A stretch of 64,000 nucleotides of DNA from CADEEV01 sp964442185 (GTDB lineage Bacteria; Acidobacteriota; Vicinamibacteria; Fen-336): positions 1 through 64,000 of the forward strand of contig CAYTWT010000009.1 in NCBI GenBank assembly GCA_964442185.1. The letters run 5' to 3'. Under the pieces are notes generated by a model. That model had not been told where the DNA came from. It did no database searches and saw only the letters and a program-made list of their open reading frames with translations. Made by a program: the position numbers and the translations under genes. This document shows, one piece after another, positions 23,960-32,755 of this stretch (position 1 is the stretch's first letter; each line of letters starts with the position of its first letter).

Positions 23960-25387
23960 ATGGCCGAAGTGCCTAGAATGTTGATCGACGGCGAGTGGAC
24001 GGGAGCCGCGCAGAACCTCGACGTCATCGACAAGTACACCGGCGAAGTCATCGGCAGCGTTCCGGTCGCGACCCTCGAGGACGTGGCGCGAGCCACCAAG
24101 GCCGCCAAGGCGGCATTCGCGACGTGGGGCGAGACGCCGGCCTGGAAGCGCTCCCAGATCCTTAGCAAGACGGCCGAAGGCCTGCACGCACGCCAGGACG
24201 AGATCGCCGAGACCATCGCCCGCGAAGCGGGCAAGGCCTGGAAGTATGCCGTAGCCGAAGTGCAACGCTCGGTCGAGACGTTCTCGTTCGCCGCCGAGGA
24301 GGCGAAGCAGATCCACGGCGAGACGATTCCGATGGACGCCTCTGCTTTCGGCGAGAAGCGCATTGGCTTCTACCTGCGCACCCCGATGGGTGTGGTGGGC
24401 GCGATCACGCCCTTCAACTTTCCGTTGAACCTGGTCGCCCACAAAGTGGCGCCGGCGCTTGCGGCGGGCAACACGATGGTCCTGAAACCCGCCCACGAAA
24501 CGGCGCTCACGGCGGTCAAGCTCGGCGAGGTGCTCGAGGCGGCCGGGCTGCCGAAGGGCGTGCTCAACATCGTCCACGGCGAAGGCCGCATCGTCGGCGA
24601 GGCGCTGGTCCGCGACCCGATCCCGGCCAAGTTGTCGTTCACCGGCAGCCCGCCGGTCGGCGCGCACATCATGGCCGTCGCCGGCTTGAAGCGCGTGACG
24701 CTGGAGCTGGGCAACAACTCCGGCACGATCATCGAGCCGGACGCCGAGCTCGACAAGGCCGTGCCGCGCTGCGTCACCTCGTCGTTCGCGAACTCCGGCC
24801 AGATCTGCATCAGCCTGCAGCGCATCTACGTGCACGAGCAGGTCGCAGAACAGTTCATTGCGCGCTTCGTGAAGGCAACGGCGGCGCTCAAGGTGGGCAA
24901 CCCGCTCGACAAGGACTGCGACGTGGGGCCGATGATCACCGAGCTGGCGGCCGAGCGTGCCGAGCAGTGGATCAAGGACGCCGTCGCTGAGGGCGCACGC
25001 GCGCTGATCGGCGGACGCCGCGAGGGCCGGATGTTGTGGCCGACCGTCCTGGTGGACACGCGCCCCGAGATGAAGGTGATGTGCGAGGAAGCCTTCGCGC
25101 CGCTCGTTTCGATCGTGACGTACCGCGACTTCGACGAGGCGCTGCGGCTGCTCAACGACTCGCCCTATGGCTTGCAGGCGGGGATCTACACCCAGGACAT
25201 CCGCAAGGCGTTTGCGGCCGTACTGAAGGTCGACGTGGGCGGCATGATGGTGAACGACACCTCGATCTTCCGCGTCGACCACATGCCCTACGGCGGCAAC
25301 AAGCTGAGCGGGATCGGCCGCGAAGGCGTCAAGTTTGCGATCGAGGAAATGACGAACCTCCGGATGGTCTGCTTCAACCTCGGATAG
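23960..25387 (+). CDS. NAD(P)-dependent aldehyde dehydrogenase
   Basis: 475 aa, full length for the ALDH superfamily. GAITPFNFPLNLVAHK is the cofactor-binding signature, LELGNNSG holds the general-base Glu, and FANSGQICISLQR holds the catalytic Cys. The VMCEEAFAPLVSIV and GGNKLSGIGREG motifs close the domain. The SGQICI form with LELGNN is typical of the lactaldehyde/glyceraldehyde/phosphonoacetaldehyde branch; the substrate cannot be set from sequence. It has its own Shine-Dalgarno and converges on the HerA-like gene. Confidence 0.9.
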   Translation: MAEVPRMLIDGEWTGAAQNLDVIDKYTGEVIGSVPVATLEDVARATKAAKAAFATWGETPAWKRSQILSKTAEGLHARQDEIAETIAREAGKAWKYAVAEVQRSVETFSFAAEEAKQIHGETIPMDASAFGEKRIGFYLRTPMGVVGAITPFNFPLNLVAHKVAPALAAGNTMVLKPAHETALTAVKLGEVLEAAGLPKGVLNIVHGEGRIVGEALVRDPIPAKLSFTGSPPVGAHIMAVAGLKRVTLELGNNSGTIIEPDAELDKAVPRCVTSSFANSGQICISLQRIYVHEQVAEQFIARFVKATAALKVGNPLDKDCDVGPMITELAAERAEQWIKDAVAEGARALIGGRREGRMLWPTVLVDTRPEMKVMCEEAFAPLVSIVTYRDFDEALRLLNDSPYGLQAGIYTQDIRKAFAAVLKVDVGGMMVNDTSIFRVDHMPYGGNKLSGIGREGVKFAIEEMTNLRMVCFNLG

Positions 25388-25564
25388 ACGCTCGCGTTGT
25401 CCTCGCCGCGTCGTGGCCGTGCGCTGTTCCGCCAGACGACGACACCGTTCCCAGGTACGACGCCGGACACGCGAGCAGGTCGAGCGCTGCGGGCCCTCCC
25501 CGCCGCTCAAACGCGGACGCTTCGCGTGAAAAACGCGTCCCCAACTCGTCGATGCGCTGTTTGC

Positions 25565-27754
25565 CTAGTGAACCCAGAGCACGTCGTAGCGCAGGATCGT
25601 GACATCCGCTCGGGCGGGCAGCAGTTCCTTCGCCTCGAAACGCACGGGATCGAAAGACGAGACGGCCTGGAGTTGCGCTTCGAGATCCGCGATCTCGGTC
25701 TTCAGCCCGTCGACGCGCGCCTCCGCGTTGTTCTCCATGCGGTTCTTCGTGAGCACCGTGGAGGCTCCGGAGACGGTGCGCTTGCGCCCCGTGAAGAGGC
25801 CGATATTGGAGAGGATCGCGGAACCGATCGCGAGCCACTTCTCGCTCTTGCGGCCCGTCAGGTTCTGTTCTTCGGTCGCGAGGTCTCGGCGCTTCTTGTC
25901 GAGCCGTTCGCTGAGCCGCTGCGCGGTGACGCCGCCACCCTCGGCGGAAAGGCGCTCGGCGAAGGCGTCGGGGCGCTCGCCCGGCCTCGACGCCTGTTTC
26001 GAGATCGGATCGAAGAAGAGGGTCACGGCAAGCTTGCCGGGCAGGCGCTCCCTCAGCGTCTTTTCCACGCCTTTCGACCCAGCTGTCGCGAACCAGTCGG
26101 GCAGCTCGGCGTATTGAAGCCCGGCCGGGGCCTTCGTGGTGATCTTGGCCTCTTCGATCGTGAGCGGCTCGGCGTCCAGTACCTCGGCCGGAGAGCCTTC
26201 GGCCAGCGGCCAGGCGCGCGTCGCGACGACTTCGCCCGTGTCCTTGTAGCGAACCGCGTGCTTCACGAGCAGATGTGGCGTGGCGCGATCGCCGCCGTAC
26301 TTCGCGAAATAGCTGTGGCGGAGGGGCGCTGGGAGAACCGGAGCGGTGCTCGCCGCCGCGGCGCTCGCCGGAACGGCCGCTTCCGGCGCGGCCTTGCCCT
26401 TCATCAGCCGGGCGATTTCCTCGCGTGTCAGGGGCCCCCGCAGATACGACATCGCCCAGCGCGATTCGAGCAGGCACGGCGCCGACCGGTGCACGTCGTG
26501 GAGCAGGAACACGCGCTTCCTCGTCCCGTCCAGCAGCCTGTCGATGGCAGCAGGCTCGAGGCCCGAACCCTGCAGGCCTTCGCGCAGCCGCGTACGATCC
26601 TGGGCGGTCTGCAGCGTGCCCACGAGCCAGGTGCCCATGTTGGCGAGGCCCTTGTAGTCGAGATCCACCGGGTTCTGCGTGGCCAGCACGACGCCGACGC
26701 CCTGGGCTCTCCCCTGTTTCAGAAGCGTGAGCAGCGGTCGCTTGGTCGGCGGGTTGGCCGGGTGCGGCGGAAAATAGCCGAAGATCTCGTCCATGTAGAC
26801 GACCGCTCGCAGCTCGCTCGTGCCGCCCTGCCGGCGCATCCAGGTCTTCACCTTGTCCAGCACGAGCGCCGTGACGAAGAGCCGCTCGGCGTCGGAGAGA
26901 TGGGCCGTATACAGGACCGAGAGACGCGGCTTGCCGTCCGGGGTTCGCAGCATCCGCTCGATGTCGAGCGGCTCGCCGCGGCGCCAGACCTCGAAGGACG
27001 GCGACGCGAGCAGGTTGTTGAGTGCCAGCATCAGGCCCTGGCGCTCCTTGTGCGGGTAGACGCTCTCGAGCGGCAGGGCGCCGAGTCGCTCGAAGGGCGG
27101 ATCCGCGATCCCGCTGATCAGCGACTCGAGTGCTAGACCCTTGCCCGAGCGCCAGGTGGTTTCGATCAGGGTCGAGAGCAGGATGAACTCGCGCGAGTGC
27201 AGCGGATCGGCCTCGATGCCGATCAGCCCCAGCAATCCAGTCACGATCCCGACGATCTCGTCGCGCAGCTCCTCGGCCGCCTCCTCGAAGGAGGCGCCCG
27301 GGGCCTCGAGCGACTGGAGCACGTTGAGCGGGACGCCCGACGTCGAGCCGGGCGTGTAGATCACGGCATCGCGAGCGGCCTTGAGTGCTTCGATGTCGGC
27401 GCCGCCGAGACCCCAACCCTGAAGGCCCTTCTTCCAGTTCCCGGCAACGTCGGCGGCCGTCCTGCCTTCGCGTTTCTCAGCCTCGGCGTCGATCCAGGGC
27501 GCGAAGGACTCGGCGTCCAGCTTCTCGAAGAGCAGCAGCAGGTTGCCGAGGTCGCCCTTGGGATCGACGGCCAGCACGGGGATACCCTTGCGCAGGAGCT
27601 CCTCGATGAGGTCCACCGCGAGGCCTGTCTTGCCGGAGCCCGTCATGCCCACGATGAAAGCGTGAGTCAGCAGGTCCCGCGACTCGAGCTCCAGGCGCTC
27701 CCCGGGCTTGCCGGAAGGATCCACACCGCGTCCCAGATAGAGGCCGCTTGCCAT
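25565..27754 (-). CDS. HerA/FtsK-like ATPase of unknown function (DUF87/DUF853-like)
   Basis: 729 aa. Walker A is GMTGSGKT (36-43), Walker B is VVYMDEIFGYFPP (about 321), and LATQNPVDLDYKGLANMGTW with the Arg-rich QDRTRLREGL follow as in HerA-type pumping ATPases. Between them are blocks typical of bacterial proteins annotated only as ATP-binding. The C-terminal 200 residues include a long coiled coil (RLSERLDKKRRDLATEEQNL; KTEIADLEAQLQAVSSF). There is no signal peptide. No NurA-like nuclease or other partner gene is adjacent; it follows citrate synthase by 7 nt on the same strand. A role in DNA or protein translocation is possible but unproven. Confidence 0.75.
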   Translation of the reverse strand: MASGLYLGRGVDPSGKPGERLELESRDLLTHAFIVGMTGSGKTGLAVDLIEELLRKGIPVLAVDPKGDLGNLLLLFEKLDAESFAPWIDAEAEKREGRTAADVAGNWKKGLQGWGLGGADIEALKAARDAVIYTPGSTSGVPLNVLQSLEAPGASFEEAAEELRDEIVGIVTGLLGLIGIEADPLHSREFILLSTLIETTWRSGKGLALESLISGIADPPFERLGALPLESVYPHKERQGLMLALNNLLASPSFEVWRRGEPLDIERMLRTPDGKPRLSVLYTAHLSDAERLFVTALVLDKVKTWMRRQGGTSELRAVVYMDEIFGYFPPHPANPPTKRPLLTLLKQGRAQGVGVVLATQNPVDLDYKGLANMGTWLVGTLQTAQDRTRLREGLQGSGLEPAAIDRLLDGTRKRVFLLHDVHRSAPCLLESRWAMSYLRGPLTREEIARLMKGKAAPEAAVPASAAAASTAPVLPAPLRHSYFAKYGGDRATPHLLVKHAVRYKDTGEVVATRAWPLAEGSPAEVLDAEPLTIEEAKITTKAPAGLQYAELPDWFATAGSKGVEKTLRERLPGKLAVTLFFDPISKQASRPGERPDAFAERLSAEGGGVTAQRLSERLDKKRRDLATEEQNLTGRKSEKWLAIGSAILSNIGLFTGRKRTVSGASTVLTKNRMENNAEARVDGLKTEIADLEAQLQAVSSFDPVRFEAKELLPARADVTILRYDVLWVH

Positions 27755-27761
27755 TGCCGGG

Positions 27762-29057
<1,296 letters not shown>

Positions 29058-29078
29058 CGACGCCTCGGGCCTCCAAGA

Positions 29079-29092
29079 GTCCCTCGAGGGAC
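29079..29092. promoter_or_regulatory. Perfect palindrome upstream of gltA
   Basis: GTCCCTCGAGGGAC is a perfect 14-bp palindrome 22 nt upstream of the citrate synthase start. It could be a regulator-binding site or a short hairpin in the 5' leader. No regulator gene is adjacent. Confidence 0.3.
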
Positions 29093-29352
29093 ACTAGCAC
29101 CAGGCTCGACGACGGGTCAAGAAGCGGTGGCCCTCCCCGGCCCGAACAAGATCGCGCTCGTCAGCGCCGCATCAGGTCGAGCACGACGCGGCGTTCGCGG
29201 GGGCTCGGCGACGGGGATCCCGTCGAGCGACGGTGACGGAGGCGCAGGGTGAGAGGCTGGCCGACCCAACCACCTCTCCAACACCCGTCCGAGAACCTTG
29301 GGTGCGGATACTACGTGGCTCCCGGCGCGCCTTTCAAGTGGGACCCGGCTTG

Positions 29353-30111
29353 TCACGATCGGCTCGGGATCGGCATGGAAGGCGTGGCGACGGGGGCTGG
29401 ACGCAGGCCGCGGTAGAGGCCGATCATCTCCGCGGGCCGGCCTGCCCCGACGACCTTGCCCTGGTCCATGACGATGAGGCGATCACAGAGCGCTTCGAGC
29501 AGCACGGGCTCGTGGCTGACGAACAGGGCCGTGTCGCCGCGCTCACGCCTTCGCCGCAGCTCCGCAAGGCAGCGCTCACGAAAGGTTTCGTCGCCGACTG
29601 CCAGCGCCTCGTCGATCAGCAGGATGGGCGCCTCAGCGCGCAGGGCCACGGTGAACGCGAGGCGCATCTTCATGCCCGTGGAGAGGTTCTCGAGCCGAAC
29701 GTCCGTGAAGCGCTCGAGGCCGGCAGCCGCGACGATCTCGTCAGCCTCCGTCACGAGCCTCCGGCGCGGGATGCCGAGCACGACCCCGTACAACAGCACG
29801 TTGTCCAGAACGCTCAGTGCCCCGTGAAAGCCAACCCCCAGCTCCAGGATCGGCGCCACCCGTCCACTGACGACCACCGACCCGGCGCTGGGCGGGTAGA
29901 TGCCCGCCACGATCCGAATCAGCGTGGACTTGCCCGAGCCGTTCTTGCCGAGCACCCCGACGAACTCGCCGTCCGCGACGCGCAGCGAGACGTCGCTGAG
30001 GGCGTGGAGTGTCTCGTAAGTGAAACGGCCCTGCACCAGCCAGCGGCCGAAGCTGCGTCGCCTCTGGTGCGGGACACGGAAGATCTTCGAGAGCCCCGTG
30101 ACCTCGATCAC
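29353..30111 (-). CDS. Wzt-like ABC-2 exporter ATPase (polysaccharide/teichoic-acid type)
   Basis: 252 aa from GTG 30111. LSKIFRVPHQRRRSF and the Walker A GKNGSGKST (55-63), the variant signature LSTGMKMRLAFTVAL and Walker B LLIDEALAVGDETF are hallmarks of the Wzt/TagH/KpsT group that exports surface glycans. LELGVGFHGALSVLDNVLL is also typical. The C-terminal carbohydrate-binding domain of O-antigen Wzt proteins is missing, so substrate recognition is probably of the lipid-linked, KpsT/TagH-like kind. GTGA overlap with the permease. Confidence 0.87.
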   Translation of the reverse strand: MIEVTGLSKIFRVPHQRRRSFGRWLVQGRFTYETLHALSDVSLRVADGEFVGVLGKNGSGKSTLIRIVAGIYPPSAGSVVVSGRVAPILELGVGFHGALSVLDNVLLYGVVLGIPRRRLVTEADEIVAAAGLERFTDVRLENLSTGMKMRLAFTVALRAEAPILLIDEALAVGDETFRERCLAELRRRRERGDTALFVSHEPVLLEALCDRLIVMDQGKVVGAGRPAEMIGLYRGLRPAPVATPSMPIPSRS

Positions 30112-30872
30112 AGCGATTCCGGGATCATGCGCTGACGTCGCACAAAGGCGTAGAGGCCCAGGGCGAACACAGCCACGCAGAACGCGGCCGTGAGCACGAT
30201 GAAGCGCGTGGCCGGGAAGAAGCTGGAGGTCAGGAACCAGCGGATCAGGTAGAGACAGCGCGCGATCGGGTTCAAGTACAGCACTTCAGCCAGGGCCTCT
30301 GACTGAACCGGATAGACGACCGGCGTCAACCAGAACAACGCCTGCAGGGCGGTGTGCCAGAGCAGGCCGGTGTCGCGGAAGTCGACGTAGGCGAGCGCCA
30401 CGAAGAAACCGATCCCGGCCGCCAGCAGGCCGAGGCAGACGATCGGCAGAATCGCGAACGGCGCCAGCGGCGACAGCACACCCCTGACGGCGAGTACGAA
30501 CACGAGCAGCACACTGTTGATGGCGAGCGTGATGAAGGTCGAGAGCATGCCCGAGGCCACCACTACGACGACCGGCAGCGGCACCGCCCTCAGGATCCCC
30601 ATCTTGCGCGTGAGCGCATCGAGACCCGAGAAGGTGCAGTCCTGGAAGAACGTCCAGAAAACCACCCCCACGAGAACGTAGATCTCGAAGCCCCGACCCC
30701 CGATACCCAGGATCTTGCGGAAGACAGCCAGATAGATGCCCAGCATCACCAGCGGGCTCAAGAGGCCCCAGGCATAGCCGAGCACCGAATCGTTGTACTT
30801 GAGGCGGAAATCGCTCACCGCCACCTCGCGCACGATGTCGAGAAGGCGGGCGCGATCACGCCAAAGATGCAT
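30108..30872 (-). CDS. Wzm-like ABC-2 exporter permease
   Basis: 254 aa from ATG 30872, with six predicted membrane helices. The N-terminus LLDIVREVAVSDFRLKYNDS and SVLGYAWGLLSPLVMLGIYL is the classic opening of Wzm/TagG/KpsM permeases (YK-S-LG-W--L-P). It ends IPESL, and its TGA overlaps the ATPase start. The start overlaps the GT4 gene end by 17 nt. The longer reading to 31229 is out-of-frame glycosyltransferase sequence and is rejected. Confidence 0.88.
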   Translation of the reverse strand: MHLWRDRARLLDIVREVAVSDFRLKYNDSVLGYAWGLLSPLVMLGIYLAVFRKILGIGGRGFEIYVLVGVVFWTFFQDCTFSGLDALTRKMGILRAVPLPVVVVVASGMLSTFITLAINSVLLVFVLAVRGVLSPLAPFAILPIVCLGLLAAGIGFFVALAYVDFRDTGLLWHTALQALFWLTPVVYPVQSEALAEVLYLNPIARCLYLIRWFLTSSFFPATRFIVLTAAFCVAVFALGLYAFVRRQRMIPESL

Positions 30873-32028
30873 ACAGGGACTCCATGGTGCGTGCGTAGTG
30901 GGCGCGCGCGTATCGTACCGCGACGCGGGTCCGGCCGGCCGCGGCCAACTGCTCGCGCAGCCCCCGTTCGCCAAGCAGCCGCAAGACGGCCTGCGCCAGC
31001 GACACGGGGTCGCCGGTGCGGAAGTGCAGGCCACTGCGCTCGTCTTCCACGATCTCGGCAGGCCCCCCGGAATCAGACACGACGACCGCGACGCCCGCGG
31101 CCATGGCCTCGACGACCACGAGCCCGAACGGCTCCCGGACCGAGGGGCAGACCACCACGCTGCAAGCGGCCATGACCGCGGCGACGTCCGGAACGAAGCC
31201 GGTGATGCGCACGGCAGCGTCGAGACCAAGCTCCTGGCGCATCCTCATGACCCTGCCCCTGACCCGCCTCACGTGCGGCAGCAGGTCGGCGTTGAGCGCC
31301 CCCCCCACGATCGCGAAGGCGACTTCTGGGCGCTTCGCCCGGATCGCGCGCGCTGCCAGCAGGAACGTCTCGTGCCCCTTCATCGCGTCGAAGCGGGCGA
31401 ACATCGCAACGAGCGGCGCGGCATCTGGGATGCCCAGCCGCATGCGCACCGCGCGCGGGCTCTCGCTGGGAGCGGCGGGATCGATTCCGACGGGGACGAC
31501 GTCCGTGCGGGCGGCGAGCTCCGGCGCAAACCCCGTGATCTCGGCGCGCTGCGCCTCCGAGAAGGCGAGGATCCGGGCCACCCACCGGCCCGCCGCCATC
31601 CGCCAGAGAAGGCGCCTGGGCGCGGCGCCGAGGTAGTTCACCTGGTAGACGAGCCTGGCTCCCTGCCGAGCAGCCGGAACGGCGAGCAACAGCCCGAGGA
31701 CGTCGGACACGTGGAGGAGACGGACCCCTCTCTCCTGCACCAGCGTGCGCAGCCGCAGAGCGGCCCGCGCGTGCCGAAACAGCACCCAGGGAATCGCAAG
31801 ATGCCAGAGCGAGCGAGCCGAAAACGGGATCACGAGGGCCTCGACACCCGCCTCCCGAAGCCTGGTCGCGAGCGCTCCGTCGCTCGCGAGGACCACCAGC
31901 GGTCGAAACCGCAAGGGGTCGAGATCGGAAAGCAGATGCAGGAGCGCGTTCTCGGCTCCACCCAGTTCCGCGTAGAGGTTCAGGTAGAGGACCGGCGTCC
32001 TTTCGAGGAAGCTCGCGCGCTGGTTCAT
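30856..32028 (-). CDS. GT4-family glycosyltransferase
   Basis: 390 aa with the GT-B fold. The N-terminal domain has LYLNLYAELGGAENALLHLL, typical of GT4 enzymes; the C-terminal domain has VPVGIDP, FARFDAMKGHETFL and the donor-binding EX7E motif REPFGLVVVEAMAAG (about 296). It transfers an activated sugar to an unknown acceptor with retention of configuration. Being translationally coupled to an ABC-2 exporter, it most likely builds the exported glycan or glycolipid. Confidence 0.87.
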   Translation of the reverse strand: MNQRASFLERTPVLYLNLYAELGGAENALLHLLSDLDPLRFRPLVVLASDGALATRLREAGVEALVIPFSARSLWHLAIPWVLFRHARAALRLRTLVQERGVRLLHVSDVLGLLLAVPAARQGARLVYQVNYLGAAPRRLLWRMAAGRWVARILAFSEAQRAEITGFAPELAARTDVVPVGIDPAAPSESPRAVRMRLGIPDAAPLVAMFARFDAMKGHETFLLAARAIRAKRPEVAFAIVGGALNADLLPHVRRVRGRVMRMRQELGLDAAVRITGFVPDVAAVMAACSVVVCPSVREPFGLVVVEAMAAGVAVVVSDSGGPAEIVEDERSGLHFRTGDPVSLAQAVLRLLGERGLREQLAAAGRTRVAVRYARAHYARTMESLYASLA

Positions 32029-32056
32029 CGAGGTAGGGAGTCCCTGTCTCGCCAGT

Positions 32057-32755
32057 CTATGGAGCCCCGGACCAGGGTAGCCATGGGCGGCGGACGACGT
32101 GCTCGCAGTCGCGAGTCACCGCGACCGCTGCCACGTAGCCTGGGGCCACGGCCAGATCCGCCAGGGCAAGGCCCCCGATCCGTCGAAAGCCGGGCGGCCG
32201 CTCTTCGACGCCGACGTCGATCCTGTCGAGCCCGTGCCCGATCCCCTCGCCCAGCGCCTTCAGGCAGGCTTCCTTGCGAACCCAGCAGCGGAAGAAGGCC
32301 ACGGGGCGAGCTGCTTGAGGAAAGGCGCGAAGCGCTTCTGCCTCCGGCCTCGCGAAGAAGCGGCCGGCGATCGCCGTGTTGTCGCGGGTTGCCGAAAGCC
32401 GCTCGATGTCCACTCCCGGCTCGTCGCGGCAGGTGAATGCGAGCAGGGCCCGGTCACCCGAGTGAGAGACGTTGAAGCGAAGCTCGGCGCCGCCCGTCTC
32501 GGCCAGGGCGAGCTTCCCGTGCGGCCCGCGCGCAAACGAGATGGACTGAGCCGGAGCGTCGAGATAGCGAGCGAGAAGTGCGCGCAACGCGCCACGCGCG
32601 ACCACGAAGCGTCGGCGCGGTTCGTCGGCCCGAAAGCTCGCGGCGCGCTCCAGCTCGTCCGCCGAAAGAGGGGCCATGGCATATCCGATCGCATCGCCCA
32701 GGACCACATCCCAGACGTGTACCTCACCTGCATTGGGAAGGGCGAGGTCGCTCAC
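32057..32755 (-). CDS. 4'-phosphopantetheinyl transferase (Sfp type)
   Basis: 232 aa from GTG 32755. LRFNVSHSGDRALLAF, GVDIERL and FRCWVRKEACLKALGEG are the three Sfp-family motifs, with the Mg-binding Asp and Glu and the catalytic WVRKEACLKA. It attaches the CoA-derived arm to carrier-protein serines. It overlaps the NRPS-like gene stop by 4 nt, so it surely serves the PCP domain (Ser560) of that protein. The longer reading to 33289 is out of frame with the upstream gene. Confidence 0.9.
   Translation of the reverse strand: MSDLALPNAGEVHVWDVVLGDAIGYAMAPLSADELERAASFRADEPRRRFVVARGALRALLARYLDAPAQSISFARGPHGKLALAETGGAELRFNVSHSGDRALLAFTCRDEPGVDIERLSATRDNTAIAGRFFARPEAEALRAFPQAARPVAFFRCWVRKEACLKALGEGIGHGLDRIDVGVEERPPGFRRIGGLALADLAVAPGYVAAVAVTRDCEHVVRRPWLPWSGAP

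Noticed and set aside
25490..25560. Hairpin terminator between the convergent aldehyde dehydrogenase and HerA-like genes
   Set aside because: GGACGC and GCGTCC can pair, but there is no T run on either strand and the loop is large.
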